Source: Sphingomonas sp. HITSZ_GF (GTDB taxonomy: Bacteria > Pseudomonadota > Alphaproteobacteria > Sphingomonadales > Sphingomonadaceae). Taken from it: a stretch of 64,000 nt of DNA. A model generated the notes under the pieces. That model worked only from the letters and a program-made list of their open reading frames with translations, was not told the origin of the DNA and searched no databases. Of this stretch, positions 56,083 to 64,000 are shown piece after piece. Made by a program: the position numbers and the translations under genes. How positions within the stretch are numbered: the first letter of the stretch is position 1; every line of letters begins with the position of its first letter. The stretch covers positions 310,001 through 374,000 of the forward strand of contig NZ_JARQXA010000003.1 in assembly GCF_029543155.1 (NCBI RefSeq), read 5' to 3'.

Positions 56083-57444
56083 CTAGAACCGTATCACCGC
56101 CCTTAGCCCCGGCTCGGCATCCTCGAGCGCGAAGCTGCCCTGGTGGAGCCGCGCCACGGCCTCGACCAGCGACAGGCCCAGCCCCGATCCGGTGATGTGC
56201 CGCGCCGGATCGAGCCGGCCGAAGCGGCGCATCGCCTCCTCGCGGCGCTCGGCGGGAATCCCCGGCCCGTCATCGGCGACCGACAGTGCTACCCCGCCGC
56301 CCTCGCGCGCGGCGCGCACGGTGATGCGGTGGCCGCCCTGGGCATATTTGGTGGCGTTCTCGATCAGATTGCCCAGCGCCTGGCCGATCAGCTCGCGGTG
56401 AAGCGCGACGTGCAGGCCCGGCTCGGCCTCGATCGCGATCTCGAAGCCGCGATCCTCTGCCAGCGGGCCATAGACTTCGCCCAGATCCTCGAGCAGCGCG
56501 GCGATGTCGGTATCGACGAAGCGGTCGCGCCCGATCCCGGCTTCGGCGCGGCTGATCAGCAGCGCGGTGGAGAGCATGCCGAGCAGGGTCTCCGCCTCGC
56601 CCGAGACGCGTTCGAGCGCAGCCAGCGCCGTCTCGTCGTCAGTCTCGAGGATCGCGCGTTCCAGCACCACCTTGATCCGGGTGACCGGCGATTTCAGGTC
56701 GTGCGCCAGCCCGTCGGTCATCATCCGCAGCTGCGAGACCAGCGCCTCGATCCGATCGAGCATCGCGTTGACCGACTTGCCGAGCGCGTCGAACGCATCG
56801 CCGCTGCCGTCGGTGGAGACGCGACGGCCGAGCCGGCCCTCGCCCACGTCGCGCGCGGTGGTGACCACGCCCTGGATCTGGTTGGAAAGCACCCGGCCGA
56901 TCAGCAGCGCGCTCAGCAGCGCGAAGATCACGCCGATCACCAGCGCTGCGGTGATAGCCTCCTCGTTTAACCGCGCCAGCCGCACGCTGGCGGTGATGAC
57001 GTGGCCGGCCAGCAACCGCTCGCCATTGGGCAAAGTGGTGGAAGCGACACCCATCAGCTCGGCGCGGTCGCTGCCGGTGCGGTAGAGCTCGATCGCGCGC
57101 CAGTCGGTCCGGGCGGGGATGACCGTGGGCCAGTCGCCAAGATTGCCGAGGATCGGATCCTCCTTGGCCGTGGCCAGCAGGATCACGGGCGGGCTGCCAT
57201 GCGCCTGTTGCAGCCGAACGTCGATGATCCGCCGCAGCCCGGCATCGCCGCCGGCATGCCAGGCCGAGACCAGGTCGTCGCGCAGCTCGGTCACCAGCGC
57301 CTGCTGCTCGGACGCGAGCGCGCTTTCGCTCGATTGCTGGACGAACAGCAGGATGCCGCCGGTGACGGTCAACTGCACCAGGAAGGCGACGATCACGAAC
57401 CGCGCCGTTACCGAGTGCAGGAACTGCCCCCAGCGCATCCGCAT
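56083..57444 (-). CDS. Sensor histidine kinase
   Basis: A 453-residue membrane kinase. Seen: a first membrane segment (FVIVAFLVQLTVTGGILLF), a periplasmic sensor region of about 130 residues, a second membrane segment (ITAALVIGVIFALLSALLIGRVL), a HAMP region, the phosphorylated histidine in LAHDLKSPVTRIK near residue 249, and the ATPase motifs LIENATKYA, DDGPGIP and GSGLGLSL. The ATG at 57444 follows the response-regulator stop with one base between. It forms a two-component pair with that regulator. The signal is unknown. An envelope signal is suggested by the PDZ gene upstream. Confidence 0.94.
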   Translation of the reverse strand: MRMRWGQFLHSVTARFVIVAFLVQLTVTGGILLFVQQSSESALASEQQALVTELRDDLVSAWHAGGDAGLRRIIDVRLQQAHGSPPVILLATAKEDPILGNLGDWPTVIPARTDWRAIELYRTGSDRAELMGVASTTLPNGERLLAGHVITASVRLARLNEEAITAALVIGVIFALLSALLIGRVLSNQIQGVVTTARDVGEGRLGRRVSTDGSGDAFDALGKSVNAMLDRIEALVSQLRMMTDGLAHDLKSPVTRIKVVLERAILETDDETALAALERVSGEAETLLGMLSTALLISRAEAGIGRDRFVDTDIAALLEDLGEVYGPLAEDRGFEIAIEAEPGLHVALHRELIGQALGNLIENATKYAQGGHRITVRAAREGGGVALSVADDGPGIPAERREEAMRRFGRLDPARHITGSGLGLSLVEAVARLHQGSFALEDAEPGLRAVIRF

Positions 57445-57445
57445 C

Positions 57446-58129
57446 TCAGGCGGCCGGTCCCAGCCGGTAGCCAGCGCCGCGGATCGTATGGAGGATCGGC
57501 TCGCCGCCATCGTCCAGCTTCTTGCGCAGCCGGCTGATGTGCACGTCGATCACGTTGGTGCCGGGATCGAAATGATAGTCCCACACCCCTTCGAGCAGCA
57601 TGGTGCGAGTGATCACCTGGTCCGGGTGGCGCAGGAAATATTCGAGCAGGCGAAACTCGCGCGGCTGCAGATCGACCACGCGCTCGCCGCGCTTCACCCG
57701 GCGCGAGAGCAGGTCCATCTCCAGATCGGCGAGGCTGAGCTTGGTGACGGCATTCTCGGCGGCGCCGCGCTTGCGCAGCAACAGGCGGACGCGGGCCAGC
57801 AGCTCGGCAAAGGCGAAGGGCTTCACCAGATAGTCGTCGGCACCCGAGGTGAGCCCGCCGACCCGATCGTCGGGCGTGCCCAGCGCGGAGAGGATGATCA
57901 CCGGCGTCTCGATCTTGGCGGCCCGAAGCGCGCCGAGCACCGCCATGCCGTCCATGCCCGGCAGCATGCGATCGAGCACGATCGCGTCATAGGTGCCGTC
58001 GCTGGCGAGGAACAGGCCGTCGCGGCCATTGTCGGCCCTGTCGACGGTGAACCCCTCCTCGCTCATTCCCTTGGCGATGTACGCGGCGGTAGGCTCGTCA
58101 TCCTCCACCAGCAGCAGCTTGTGCCCCAT
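57446..58129 (-). CDS. OmpR/PhoB-family response regulator
   Basis: A 227-residue regulator. The receiver domain has acidic residues in LLVEDDEP, the phosphoacceptor in IVLDRMLPGMDG near residue 53 and the lysine in YLVKPFAF near residue 102. The C-terminal winged helix has LQPREFRLLEYFLRHP and VIDVHISRLRKKL. The ATG at 58129 has GGAGAG upstream; the frame extends 30 codons further over the PDZ gene but without family similarity. The start overlaps the 3' end of the PDZ gene by 32 bases, so the three genes form one leftward operon. Confidence 0.95.
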   Translation of the reverse strand: MGHKLLLVEDDEPTAAYIAKGMSEEGFTVDRADNGRDGLFLASDGTYDAIVLDRMLPGMDGMAVLGALRAAKIETPVIILSALGTPDDRVGGLTSGADDYLVKPFAFAELLARVRLLLRKRGAAENAVTKLSLADLEMDLLSRRVKRGERVVDLQPREFRLLEYFLRHPDQVITRTMLLEGVWDYHFDPGTNVIDVHISRLRKKLDDGGEPILHTIRGAGYRLGPAA

Positions 58130-58565
58130 TCTCTCCACTCGCGCTTCGCATGAGCCTGAGATGGCGTAGCTGCTTTTGGTGCACCAAGTCGAGCGATAGT
58201 GCCGGCTGGTGGTCGTCATGGAGATAGCGGCGTGCCTGATCGAGCGTGTCGATGGCGTGGCCGTCGATCGCCAGGATCGCGTCGCCCACTTCCATCCCGT
58301 CCTTCGCCGCCTCGCTGCCCGAGCGCAGGCTGGTGACGACCAGCCCGTGCACCGCGCCGCTGCCCTGCTCGGCGGTGAAACCGGGGAACAGGCTGGCGCC
58401 GCTCGGCGCGGAGAAGATGTGATCGATCCCCGATCGCCACGCCCAGCCCAAGATCACCATGGCGCTGAGCGCGAACGACAGGACGAGGATCAGCACGAAC
58501 CCATCGGGCCTGCGCCCGGCGCTGGCCCTCGCGGTGGCGCCGTCCTGGATGTCACTGCTCGTCAT
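58098..58565 (-). CDS. PDZ-domain membrane protein, probable envelope signalling component
   Basis: A 155-residue protein with one membrane segment near residues 25-45 (GFVLILVLSFALSAMVILGWAW) and a C-terminal PDZ domain (GLVVTSLRSGSEAAKDG, VGDAILAIDGHAIDTLDQAR). No protease domain is present. It is first in an operon with a response regulator and histidine kinase and overlaps the regulator by 32 bases. It may present a peptide or protein signal to the kinase, which is inference. Start uncertain: ATG at 58565 used, with a GTG at 58604 possible. Confidence 0.75.
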   Translation of the reverse strand: MTSSDIQDGATARASAGRRPDGFVLILVLSFALSAMVILGWAWRSGIDHIFSAPSGASLFPGFTAEQGSGAVHGLVVTSLRSGSEAAKDGMEVGDAILAIDGHAIDTLDQARRYLHDDHQPALSLDLVHQKQLRHLRLMRSASGENGAQAAAGGG

Positions 58566-58684
58566 TGCGAGGATGGAGATGCCCGCAAGCCACGGGCAAG
58601 TCACGTTAAGCTTTGGTCATGATCCGGCAACCGCGCTGCGAGTCCGCGCCCGCTAGACGATGGGCATCTTGCAGGAGTTCACGC

Positions 58685-59419
58685 ATGCACCGGCACCGCC
58701 GCACGATCAGGATAACGCTCGCCATGGTGGCGTTGCTGCTCGCCGCCTTCACCGGGTTCCTCGGCTATATCGGCTATCTGGGCGGGCCGGTCTATTTCGA
58801 CGTGGCGCCGACCCGGCCGACGCCGCCGGCGTCGCGGGGCCTCGCAGTGGTGCTGATCTCGGGCGACATGGGCTTCAAGGTCGGCATGGGCCCGCAGATC
58901 GCCCGGCGCTTCGCCGCGGACGGCGTGCCGGTGGTGGGTGTCAGCTCGCTCGCCTATTTCCGCCACGAGCGCACCCCCGCCGAAGTGCAGGCGCTGATCG
59001 CCGATGCGGCGCGGCGCGCGCTAGCCTTCGGCCATGCCGACCGGCTGGTGCTGATCGGCCAATCCTTCGGTGCCGACATGATGCATGTCGGGCTGACCGG
59101 GCTGCCCGCCGATCTGCGCGCCCGGGTGAAGCTGGTCGAGCTGGTGGTGCCGACCGACACGGTCTTCTACCGCGCCAGCCCCTCCGAACTGTTCAACTGG
59201 GCCAAGCCCGATGCGATGGCGCTGCCCACCGGCCGCCAGCTCACCTGGGTCCCGGCGCTGTGCGTGCAGGGCGCCGAGGAGACCGACAGCCTGTGCCCGA
59301 TGCTCAGGCAGCACAATATGCGCCGCGTCGCGCTGCCGGGCGGGCATGCGCTGCACTGGGATGCCGACGGGCTCTACCACACGCTCCGCCGGGCGATCGC
59401 CGACATTACCAAAATTTAG
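58685..59419 (+). CDS. AcvB/VirJ-like alpha/beta hydrolase, possible lysyl-phosphatidylglycerol hydrolase
   Basis: A 244-residue protein with an N-terminal membrane or signal segment (ITLAMVALLLAAFTGFLGYIGYL) and a VirJ/AcvB-type hydrolase domain. Seen: VVLISGDMGFK near residue 60, the nucleophile elbow in LIGQSFGADMM near residue 125, and a histidine in LPGGHALHWD near residue 222. Rhizobial AcvB/AtvA proteins hydrolyse lysyl-phosphatidylglycerol and are encoded with lpiA/mprF; an MprF-type gene lies 500 bases downstream on the same strand. That supports the same activity here. Only the single VirJ domain is present, while AcvB has two. The ATG at 58685 starts the hydrophobic leader. Confidence 0.8.
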   Translation: MHRHRRTIRITLAMVALLLAAFTGFLGYIGYLGGPVYFDVAPTRPTPPASRGLAVVLISGDMGFKVGMGPQIARRFAADGVPVVGVSSLAYFRHERTPAEVQALIADAARRALAFGHADRLVLIGQSFGADMMHVGLTGLPADLRARVKLVELVVPTDTVFYRASPSELFNWAKPDAMALPTGRQLTWVPALCVQGAEETDSLCPMLRQHNMRRVALPGGHALHWDADGLYHTLRRAIADITKI

Positions 59420-59492
59420 GATTGCGACCACGCGGCAGACAGGCGCGGGCGCGCAAATCCACCACCACGAGAGACGAGTGGAGGGAAATTAC

Positions 59493-59921
59493 ATGGCTTT
59501 CGGCAAGATCCTAGCCGGCATCGGGCTGGGCGCGGTGCTGCTCGGCGCGGTCCAGGCTTCGGCCCAGGCCCCGACGGCACCGGCCGCGACCGGCGTGGTC
59601 GGCACCTGGGTCAATCCGCGCGGCAGCGTGAAGGTGCAGACCGGCGCCTGCGGCGACAAGCTGTGCGGCTGGGTGGTCTGGGCCAATGCCGAGGCGCAGA
59701 AGGACGCCAGGGACAGCGGCGTCGAGAAGCTGATCGGCACCGAGCTGCTCCAGGACTATCACCCCACCGGCAACGGCAAGTGGCAGGGCCGCGTCTATGT
59801 GCCCGACATGGGCCAGACCTTCTATTCGAAGATCGAGCAGCAGGGCCCGAACAGCCTGAAGATCAGCGGCTGCATCCTGGGCGGCTGGATCTGCAAGTCG
59901 CAGGTGTGGAGCCGCGGCTGA
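59493..59921 (+). CDS. DUF2147 family secreted protein
   Basis: A 142-residue periplasmic or secreted protein with a signal peptide (ILAGIGLGAVLLGAVQASAQA) and the DUF2147 pattern: VGTWVNPRGSVKVQTGACGDKLCGWVVWA with paired cysteines, WQGRVYVPDMGQTFYSKIE, and a final SGCILGGWICKSQVWSR. The family is a lipocalin-like small domain of unknown function. The ATG at 59493 has a strong GGAGGGAAA site. Its stop overlaps the MprF start (TGATG), so it is coupled to lysyl-phosphatidylglycerol synthesis. Confidence 0.9.
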   Translation: MAFGKILAGIGLGAVLLGAVQASAQAPTAPAATGVVGTWVNPRGSVKVQTGACGDKLCGWVVWANAEAQKDARDSGVEKLIGTELLQDYHPTGNGKWQGRVYVPDMGQTFYSKIEQQGPNSLKISGCILGGWICKSQVWSRG

Positions 59922-62488
59922 TGCGCCGGGCGCCCAGGGCCGCGCTGCAGATCGGCGCCGTCGTCGCGATCGTCGTGTTGGCGTTCGCGGCGCTGCACGG
60001 GCTGCTCCACGAAGTGCGCTGGCGCGACGTGCGCCATGCCTTCCACGCGATCTCCGCCTGGCAGATCGCCGGCGCGCTTGCGATGACTGCCGCCAGCTAT
60101 GCCATGCTCACGCTCTACGACGTGCTGGCGCTGCGCATCATCGGCCGCCCGCTCCCCTATCGCACCGCCGCGCTGGCCTCGTTCACCAGCTACACGCTCA
60201 GCCATAATCTCGGCTTCGCGCTGCTCACCGGCGGATCGGCGCGCTACCGCGTCTATCACGCAGCGGGGCTCGACACGCCCGACATCGTCAAGGTCGTCGC
60301 CACCGCGAGCATGACCTTCTGGTCGGGCGTGGTGGTGATGGCCGGCACCGCGCTGGCGCTGCATCCCGGCGCGCTCGTGCTGGGCGGCGTGACCGTCCCG
60401 GTCGTCGCGCAGCATCTCGCGGGCACCGCGATCCTCGGCGCGACTTTCTGCGGGCTGGCGCTGCTGCGCGGGCGGCCGCGCGAAGCGAGGCTGGGCCGCT
60501 GGCATTTCCGCCTGCCCGGCATGGCGCAGGCGCTCGGCATGATCGCCACCTCGGCGATCGACCTCGCCCTGGCCAGCGCGGCGCTGCTGATCCTGGTGCC
60601 GGGCGCCGGGCTTCACGTCTTCCCCGCCTTTTTCCTCGGCTATGCGCTCGCGATCATCGCCGCGCTGGTCACCCATGTCCCCGGCGGCGTCGGCGTGTTC
60701 GAGGCGGTGATGCTCGCGGTGCTCCCGGGCGCCGATCCGTCGCACATCCTGGCGGCGCTGATCCTTTACCGGCTGATCTATTATGTCCTGCCGCTGCTCG
60801 TCGCCGGGGCGCTGCTCGCGGTGCATGAGCGCCGGCATCTCCGCAAGCCGCTCGCCGCGCTGCGCACCGCCGGCCTGGCGATGCACGGCCTCGCGCCGAC
60901 CTTCCTCGCCGCTTTGGTCTTTGTCGGCGGCGTCGTGCTGCTCGTCTCGGGTTCGCTCCCCGCAATCCCCGCGCGCCTGAAGGTGCTCCACGCCTTCGTC
61001 CCGCTCCCCTTCGTCGAGGCGTCGCACATCGCCGCCAGCCTGGCCGGCACCGCGCTGCTGCTGATCGCCCCCGCGCTCTATCGCCGGCTCGACGCAGCCT
61101 TCCACCTCTGCCGCACGCTGCTCCTGGCCGGCGCGCTGTTCTCGCTGGTCAAGGGCGTCGACTATGAGGAAGCCGCGATCCTGCTGGTGATCGCCGGCCT
61201 CCTCCAGCTCTCGCGCACCGCCTTCTACCGCAAGACCGCGCTGACCAGCGCGCTGTCCCCGCGCGCGCTGGTCTCGGTGGCGGTCGCGGTCGCGCTCGCC
61301 GCCTGGATCGGCTTCTTCGCTTTCAAGCACGTGCCCTATCAGGACGATCTCTGGTGGGAGTTCGCCTGGAAGGGCGATGCCTCGCGCTTCCTGCGCGCCA
61401 GCTTCGCCGCCGCCGTTGCGCTCACCTGCGTCGCGGTCACCCAGTGGTTCGGCTATGCCCAGCCGAAGCGCGAGCCGCATACGCCCGATGCCGAGCTGCC
61501 GCGCACCGCCCTTGCCCATGCCAACCGCACCGATGCGATGCTGGCCTATGCTGGCGACAAGCGCTTCCTGCGCTCGGCCAGCGGCGAGACGCTGCTGATG
61601 TATCAGGTCCAGGGCCAGAGCTGGATCGTGATGGGCGATCCGGTGGGCCCGCGCGCCGAATGGGGCGACCTGCTCTGGCAGATGCGCGAGCTGGCCGACG
61701 CGGCGCAGGGCCGCCTGCTGCTCTACCAGATCTCGACCGAGGCGCTGCCGATCGCGATCGACCTCGGCCTCCAGCTCGTGAAGTACGGCGAGGAAGCCCG
61801 TGTCGCGCTCCCCGGCTTCACGATGGACGGGCCCGAGAAGCGCTCGCTGCGCCATTCCGAGCGCCGCGCCGCACGCGAGGGCGCCAGCTTCGAGATCGTA
61901 CCCGCCGCCGAGGTGGGGCAGATCATGCCGATCCTGCGCGCCGTCTCCGACGCCTGGCTGCGCGACAAGGGCAATAGCGAGAAGGCCTTCTCGGTCGGCC
62001 GCTTCGATCCAGCCTATATCGGCCGCTTCGATTGCGCGGTGGTGCGCCGCGGCGGCGACATCGTCGCCTTCGCCAATATCTGGGCGACCGACAATCGCGA
62101 GGAGCTGTCGGTCGACCTGATGCGCCACCTCGCGGACATGCCCTATGGCACGATGGACTTCCTGTTCGTCCAGCTCATGCAATGGGGCCGCGACCAGGGC
62201 TATCGCTGGTTCAACCTGGGCATGGCGCCGCTCTCGGGGATCGAGAGCCGTCGCCTCGCGCCGATCTGGGCGCGGATCGGCGCGCTGCTCTACCGGCATG
62301 GCGACGCCTTTTACGGCTTTGAGGGGCTGCGCGCCTACAAGGACAAGTTCTCGCCGGTCTGGATGCCGCGCTACATCGCCGCGCCACCGGGGCTGGGTCT
62401 CGCGCGCGGGATGATCGACCTGCAGACGCTGGTCGGCGGCGGCGCGCGCAGCGCCGCGCGCCGGGGACGGCTCAAGCTGGCAGCCTAG
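59921..62488 (+). CDS. mprF: Phosphatidylglycerol lysyltransferase/flippase (MprF/LpiA family)
   Basis: An 855-residue membrane protein that attaches an amino acid from aminoacyl-tRNA to phosphatidylglycerol and flips the product, lowering surface charge. Seen: a long N-terminal run of about 14 hydrophobic segments with the flippase-type motifs LSHNLGFALLTGGSARYRVY and THVPGGVGVFEAVMLA, and a C-terminal cytosolic synthase domain (DUF2156/GNAT-like) from about residue 530 with SWIVMGDPVGP, RRAAREGASFEIV, and TMDFLFVQLMQWGRDQGYRWFNLGMAPLSG. The ATG at 59921 overlaps the DUF2147 stop. Together with the AcvB-like hydrolase it forms a likely lysyl-PG turnover module. Lysine as the amino acid is inferred. 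Confidence 0.92.
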   Translation: MRRAPRAALQIGAVVAIVVLAFAALHGLLHEVRWRDVRHAFHAISAWQIAGALAMTAASYAMLTLYDVLALRIIGRPLPYRTAALASFTSYTLSHNLGFALLTGGSARYRVYHAAGLDTPDIVKVVATASMTFWSGVVVMAGTALALHPGALVLGGVTVPVVAQHLAGTAILGATFCGLALLRGRPREARLGRWHFRLPGMAQALGMIATSAIDLALASAALLILVPGAGLHVFPAFFLGYALAIIAALVTHVPGGVGVFEAVMLAVLPGADPSHILAALILYRLIYYVLPLLVAGALLAVHERRHLRKPLAALRTAGLAMHGLAPTFLAALVFVGGVVLLVSGSLPAIPARLKVLHAFVPLPFVEASHIAASLAGTALLLIAPALYRRLDAAFHLCRTLLLAGALFSLVKGVDYEEAAILLVIAGLLQLSRTAFYRKTALTSALSPRALVSVAVAVALAAWIGFFAFKHVPYQDDLWWEFAWKGDASRFLRASFAAAVALTCVAVTQWFGYAQPKREPHTPDAELPRTALAHANRTDAMLAYAGDKRFLRSASGETLLMYQVQGQSWIVMGDPVGPRAEWGDLLWQMRELADAAQGRLLLYQISTEALPIAIDLGLQLVKYGEEARVALPGFTMDGPEKRSLRHSERRAAREGASFEIVPAAEVGQIMPILRAVSDAWLRDKGNSEKAFSVGRFDPAYIGRFDCAVVRRGGDIVAFANIWATDNREELSVDLMRHLADMPYGTMDFLFVQLMQWGRDQGYRWFNLGMAPLSGIESRRLAPIWARIGALLYRHGDAFYGFEGLRAYKDKFSPVWMPRYIAAPPGLGLARGMIDLQTLVGGGARSAARRGRLKLAA

Positions 62489-62497
62489 CAGAGCTTA

Positions 62498-62581
62498 ACC
62501 GTCATCCCGGCGAAAGCCGGGATCTCGTGCGGCTCTATTCCCGCCATCGCCTGAGATGCCGGCGTTCGCCGGGATGACGGT
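62498..62581. repeat. Dispersed palindromic repeat, copy 6
   Basis: ACCGTCATCCCGGCGAAAGC (extended by CGGGATCTCG) and the inverted CTGAGATGCCGGCGTTCGCC (extended by GGGATGACGGT) flank a loop of about 23 bases. It fills the gap between the convergent mprF and glycosyltransferase genes. Confidence 0.87.
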
Positions 62582-62582
62582 C

Positions 62583-63731
62583 CTAGTACCGCCCCCAGAC
62601 GAAGCGCGACGACAGCGCGAAATTCCATACCGCCGCCACCGCGATCCCGGCCAGCGCCGCGAAACGCCAGTCGCCATGCTGGACGTCGTGGAGGAACGCC
62701 GCGACACCGATATTGGCGGCGGCACCGGCCCCGCACACCAGGCAGAAGCTCGCCCAGCCGCGCAGCAGCCCGCCCGCGCCCTTGAGCCGCTGCTCGCGAT
62801 AGGTCAGCGCATTGTTGAGGAAGAAGTTGAACGTCATCGCCACCAGCACCGCGGCAACGGTGGCGCCGACGAACGACCAGCCCAGCGCGCCGAACAGGCT
62901 GCCCAGCACGAGGAAATGCACCGCGGCGCCAAGCGCGCCGATGCCGGAGAACATCACGAAGCGCACCGGCACGACCTTGCCGAACATCCGGTCGTAGAGC
63001 GCGATCAGATATTCCATCGCCACGACGTAATCGAGCTTCGACTCGCCCAGCGCCCGGGTGCGGAACACATAGGGCAGCTCGAGGAACTTCAGCGGCCGGT
63101 GCGACGCGGTCATGATGTCGAGCAGTATCTTGAAGCCGATCGCCGACAGCGTCGGCACCAGGTCGCGCACGATCTGGGTGCGGATCATGAAGAAGCCGCT
63201 CATCGGATCGGACAGATCGGCCTTGAGCACCCGCCGCGAGAGCCTGGTCGCGAGGGCGGACTTGGCCACCCGCTCCTCGTCCCATTCGCCGGTGCCGCCG
63301 CCGTCGACGAAGCGCGAGCCGATCACCACGTCGAGGTCTTCGCTGCCCTCCAGCGCGTCGAGCATCCTGGGGAGCAGCGTCTCGTCATGCTGCAGGTCGC
63401 CGTCGATCACCGCCACAAAGGGTGCGGCGGTAGCGCACATCCCCTCGATGCACGCCGAGGACAGCCCGCGCCGGCCGATCCGCTGGATCACCCGCACCCG
63501 GGCGTCGCGCCGGCCCAGTTCGCGCGCGGCGTCCGCCGTCCCGTCCGGGCTGTTGTCGTCGACGAAGATCGCTTCCCAGTTCCGCCCCGCCAGCGCCGCG
63601 TCGAGCTTCTCGACCAGCAGCGGCACGTTCGCCCGCTCGTTGAAGGTGGGTATCACCACGGCAAGTTCGAGATCTGCACCGGGGGCGATGCGGGCGAAAC
63701 GGGCGAACTCGCCGTCGAGGAAGAGCTTCAT
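62583..63731 (-). CDS. GT2 glycosyltransferase fused to GtrA-like membrane domain
   Basis: A 382-residue protein. The N-terminal 250 residues are a dolichyl/polyprenyl-phosphate mannose synthase-like GT2 domain (LAVVIPTFNERANVPLL, IFVDDNSPDGTAD, VIDGDLQHDETLLP with the DxD, and GSRFVDGGG). The C-terminal 120 residues form a GtrA-like four-helix domain (RFVMFSGIGALGAAVHFLVLG, then a second helix pair ending ALSSRFVWGRY). It probably transfers a sugar to undecaprenyl phosphate and flips it for envelope glycosylation. The ATG at 63731 follows AAGGGA. The 190-base upstream region has a strong inverted repeat at 63760-63813. Confidence 0.92.
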   Translation of the reverse strand: MKLFLDGEFARFARIAPGADLELAVVIPTFNERANVPLLVEKLDAALAGRNWEAIFVDDNSPDGTADAARELGRRDARVRVIQRIGRRGLSSACIEGMCATAAPFVAVIDGDLQHDETLLPRMLDALEGSEDLDVVIGSRFVDGGGTGEWDEERVAKSALATRLSRRVLKADLSDPMSGFFMIRTQIVRDLVPTLSAIGFKILLDIMTASHRPLKFLELPYVFRTRALGESKLDYVVAMEYLIALYDRMFGKVVPVRFVMFSGIGALGAAVHFLVLGSLFGALGWSFVGATVAAVLVAMTFNFFLNNALTYREQRLKGAGGLLRGWASFCLVCGAGAAANIGVAAFLHDVQHGDWRFAALAGIAVAAVWNFALSSRFVWGRY

Positions 63732-63759
63732 GCGATCCCTTTTCTGGGCCCTTTGAAGG

Positions 63760-63813
63760 CCCCGGGAGGAGCGCGCCGGGGCACGGATACGCAGTGGCGC
63801 GCCCTCCCGGGGG
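63760..63813. repeat. Long inverted repeat in the glycosyltransferase 5' region
   Basis: CCCCGGGAGGAGCGCGCC (from about 63760) and GGCGCGCCCTCCCGGGG (63796-63812) are complementary except for one bulged base, with a loop of about 18 bases. It lies 30-80 bases upstream of the glycosyltransferase start and would fold in its leader RNA if transcription starts further upstream. Confidence 0.65.
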
Positions 63814-63922
63814 GTTCGAGGTGAGGCGAGCGATGCCGGGGGACGGTCAGGCTCACCTTGCCTCGGGGGCAATGATGAGACGGACCCCGTGTGGCGATCC
63901 CGCAACGCTTTTCAAAAAAATT

Positions 63923-64000
63923 CTAGAAACCGATTTCCACGCCCAGCCGCACCGTGCGCGGGCGGAGCGGCGTCATCTGGTTGTCGTCGCGGATCAGCAG
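63923..64000 (-). CDS. TonB-dependent receptor, C-terminal tail only (window edge)
   Basis: The last 25 codons of a leftward gene whose stop (TAG) is at 63923-63925. The tail reads LLIRDDNQMTPLRPRTVRLGV followed by EIGF. An arginine-rich PRTVRLGV strand ending in phenylalanine is typical of the last beta-strand of TonB-dependent receptors. The rest is outside the window, so ligand and class are unknown. A T-rich stretch (TTTTTTT) follows the stop on the minus strand, without a clear stem. Confidence 0.6.
   Translation of the reverse strand: MLIRDDNQMTPLRPRTVRLGVEIGF

Noticed and set aside
59822..62299. An 825-codon open frame antisense to mprF
   Set aside because: Low-complexity Arg/Gln/Glu/His-rich product; mprF on the other strand has clear membrane segments and family motifs.

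Overview
The window is high-GC, gene-dense DNA from an alphaproteobacterium, most likely a sphingomonad (Sphingomonas or a close relative). The indications are several large TonB-dependent receptors, flavin-dependent halogenases beside one of them, xyl-box-like operators, formylglutamate-type histidine degradation, and many stop/start overlaps of the ATGA or GTGA type. I see no rRNA, tRNA, insertion sequence, prophage or CRISPR array. It reads as chromosomal catabolic and envelope DNA.

Region 1 (1-15793) looks like a glucuronoxylan utilisation locus. Four flavin-dependent 'tryptophan halogenase' family genes run leftwards in one overlapping operon. A carbohydrate-type TonB-dependent receptor is divergent from them. 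Two small oxygenase-like genes (DUF6445 and a cupin-like/JmjC-type protein) follow, then a GH67 alpha-glucuronidase, a D-mannonate dehydratase (ManD) and a GH10 xylanase. The 14-bp palindrome TGGTAGCGCTAACA, or close variants, sits at all three divergent promoters. It matches the XylR 'xyl-box' known from xylan loci, so the halogenase operon is probably co-regulated with xylan uptake. One of the four halogenases has lost every hallmark catalytic element.

Region 2 (15869-20056) carries a P-loop kinase-like protein, a PfkB-type sugar-phosphate kinase, an ArsR-type regulator, an AlkB-like dioxygenase and a threonine synthase.

Region 3 (20060-39354) is a peptide and D-amino-acid scavenging island. 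It has a TonB-dependent receptor, two serine hydrolases, an AmpG-like permease, an M19 dipeptidase, a D-Ala-D-Ala carboxypeptidase (PBP4/DacB), an S9 peptidase, an amidohydrolase and a DAACS glutamate-type symporter. It ends with an N-acyl-D-amino acid deacylase and the DgcA/DgcN pair for D-glutamate catabolism, followed by a LysR regulator. Together these could take in peptidoglycan-derived or D-residue-containing peptides and convert D-Glu to L-Glu.

Region 4 (39559-46820) is a complete histidine utilisation locus. hutF-hutC is divergent from hutI-hutH-hutG-hutU, with a GntR/HutC-type operator between them.

Region 5 (47026-64000) is envelope and metal related. It contains a half-length asparaginase and a DUF2946/TonB receptor/PepSY metal-uptake trio. 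A 42-residue secreted peptide is followed by an array of five perfect stem-loops. A three-domain GH18-deacetylase-GT2 polysaccharide enzyme comes next with a small membrane partner. After that are a PDZ protein/response regulator/histidine kinase operon, an AcvB-DUF2147-MprF (lysyl-phosphatidylglycerol) cluster, a GT2-GtrA glycosyltransferase, and the tail of a fourth TonB-dependent receptor.

Two families of dispersed intergenic palindromes occur throughout, mostly at the 3' ends of convergent genes.
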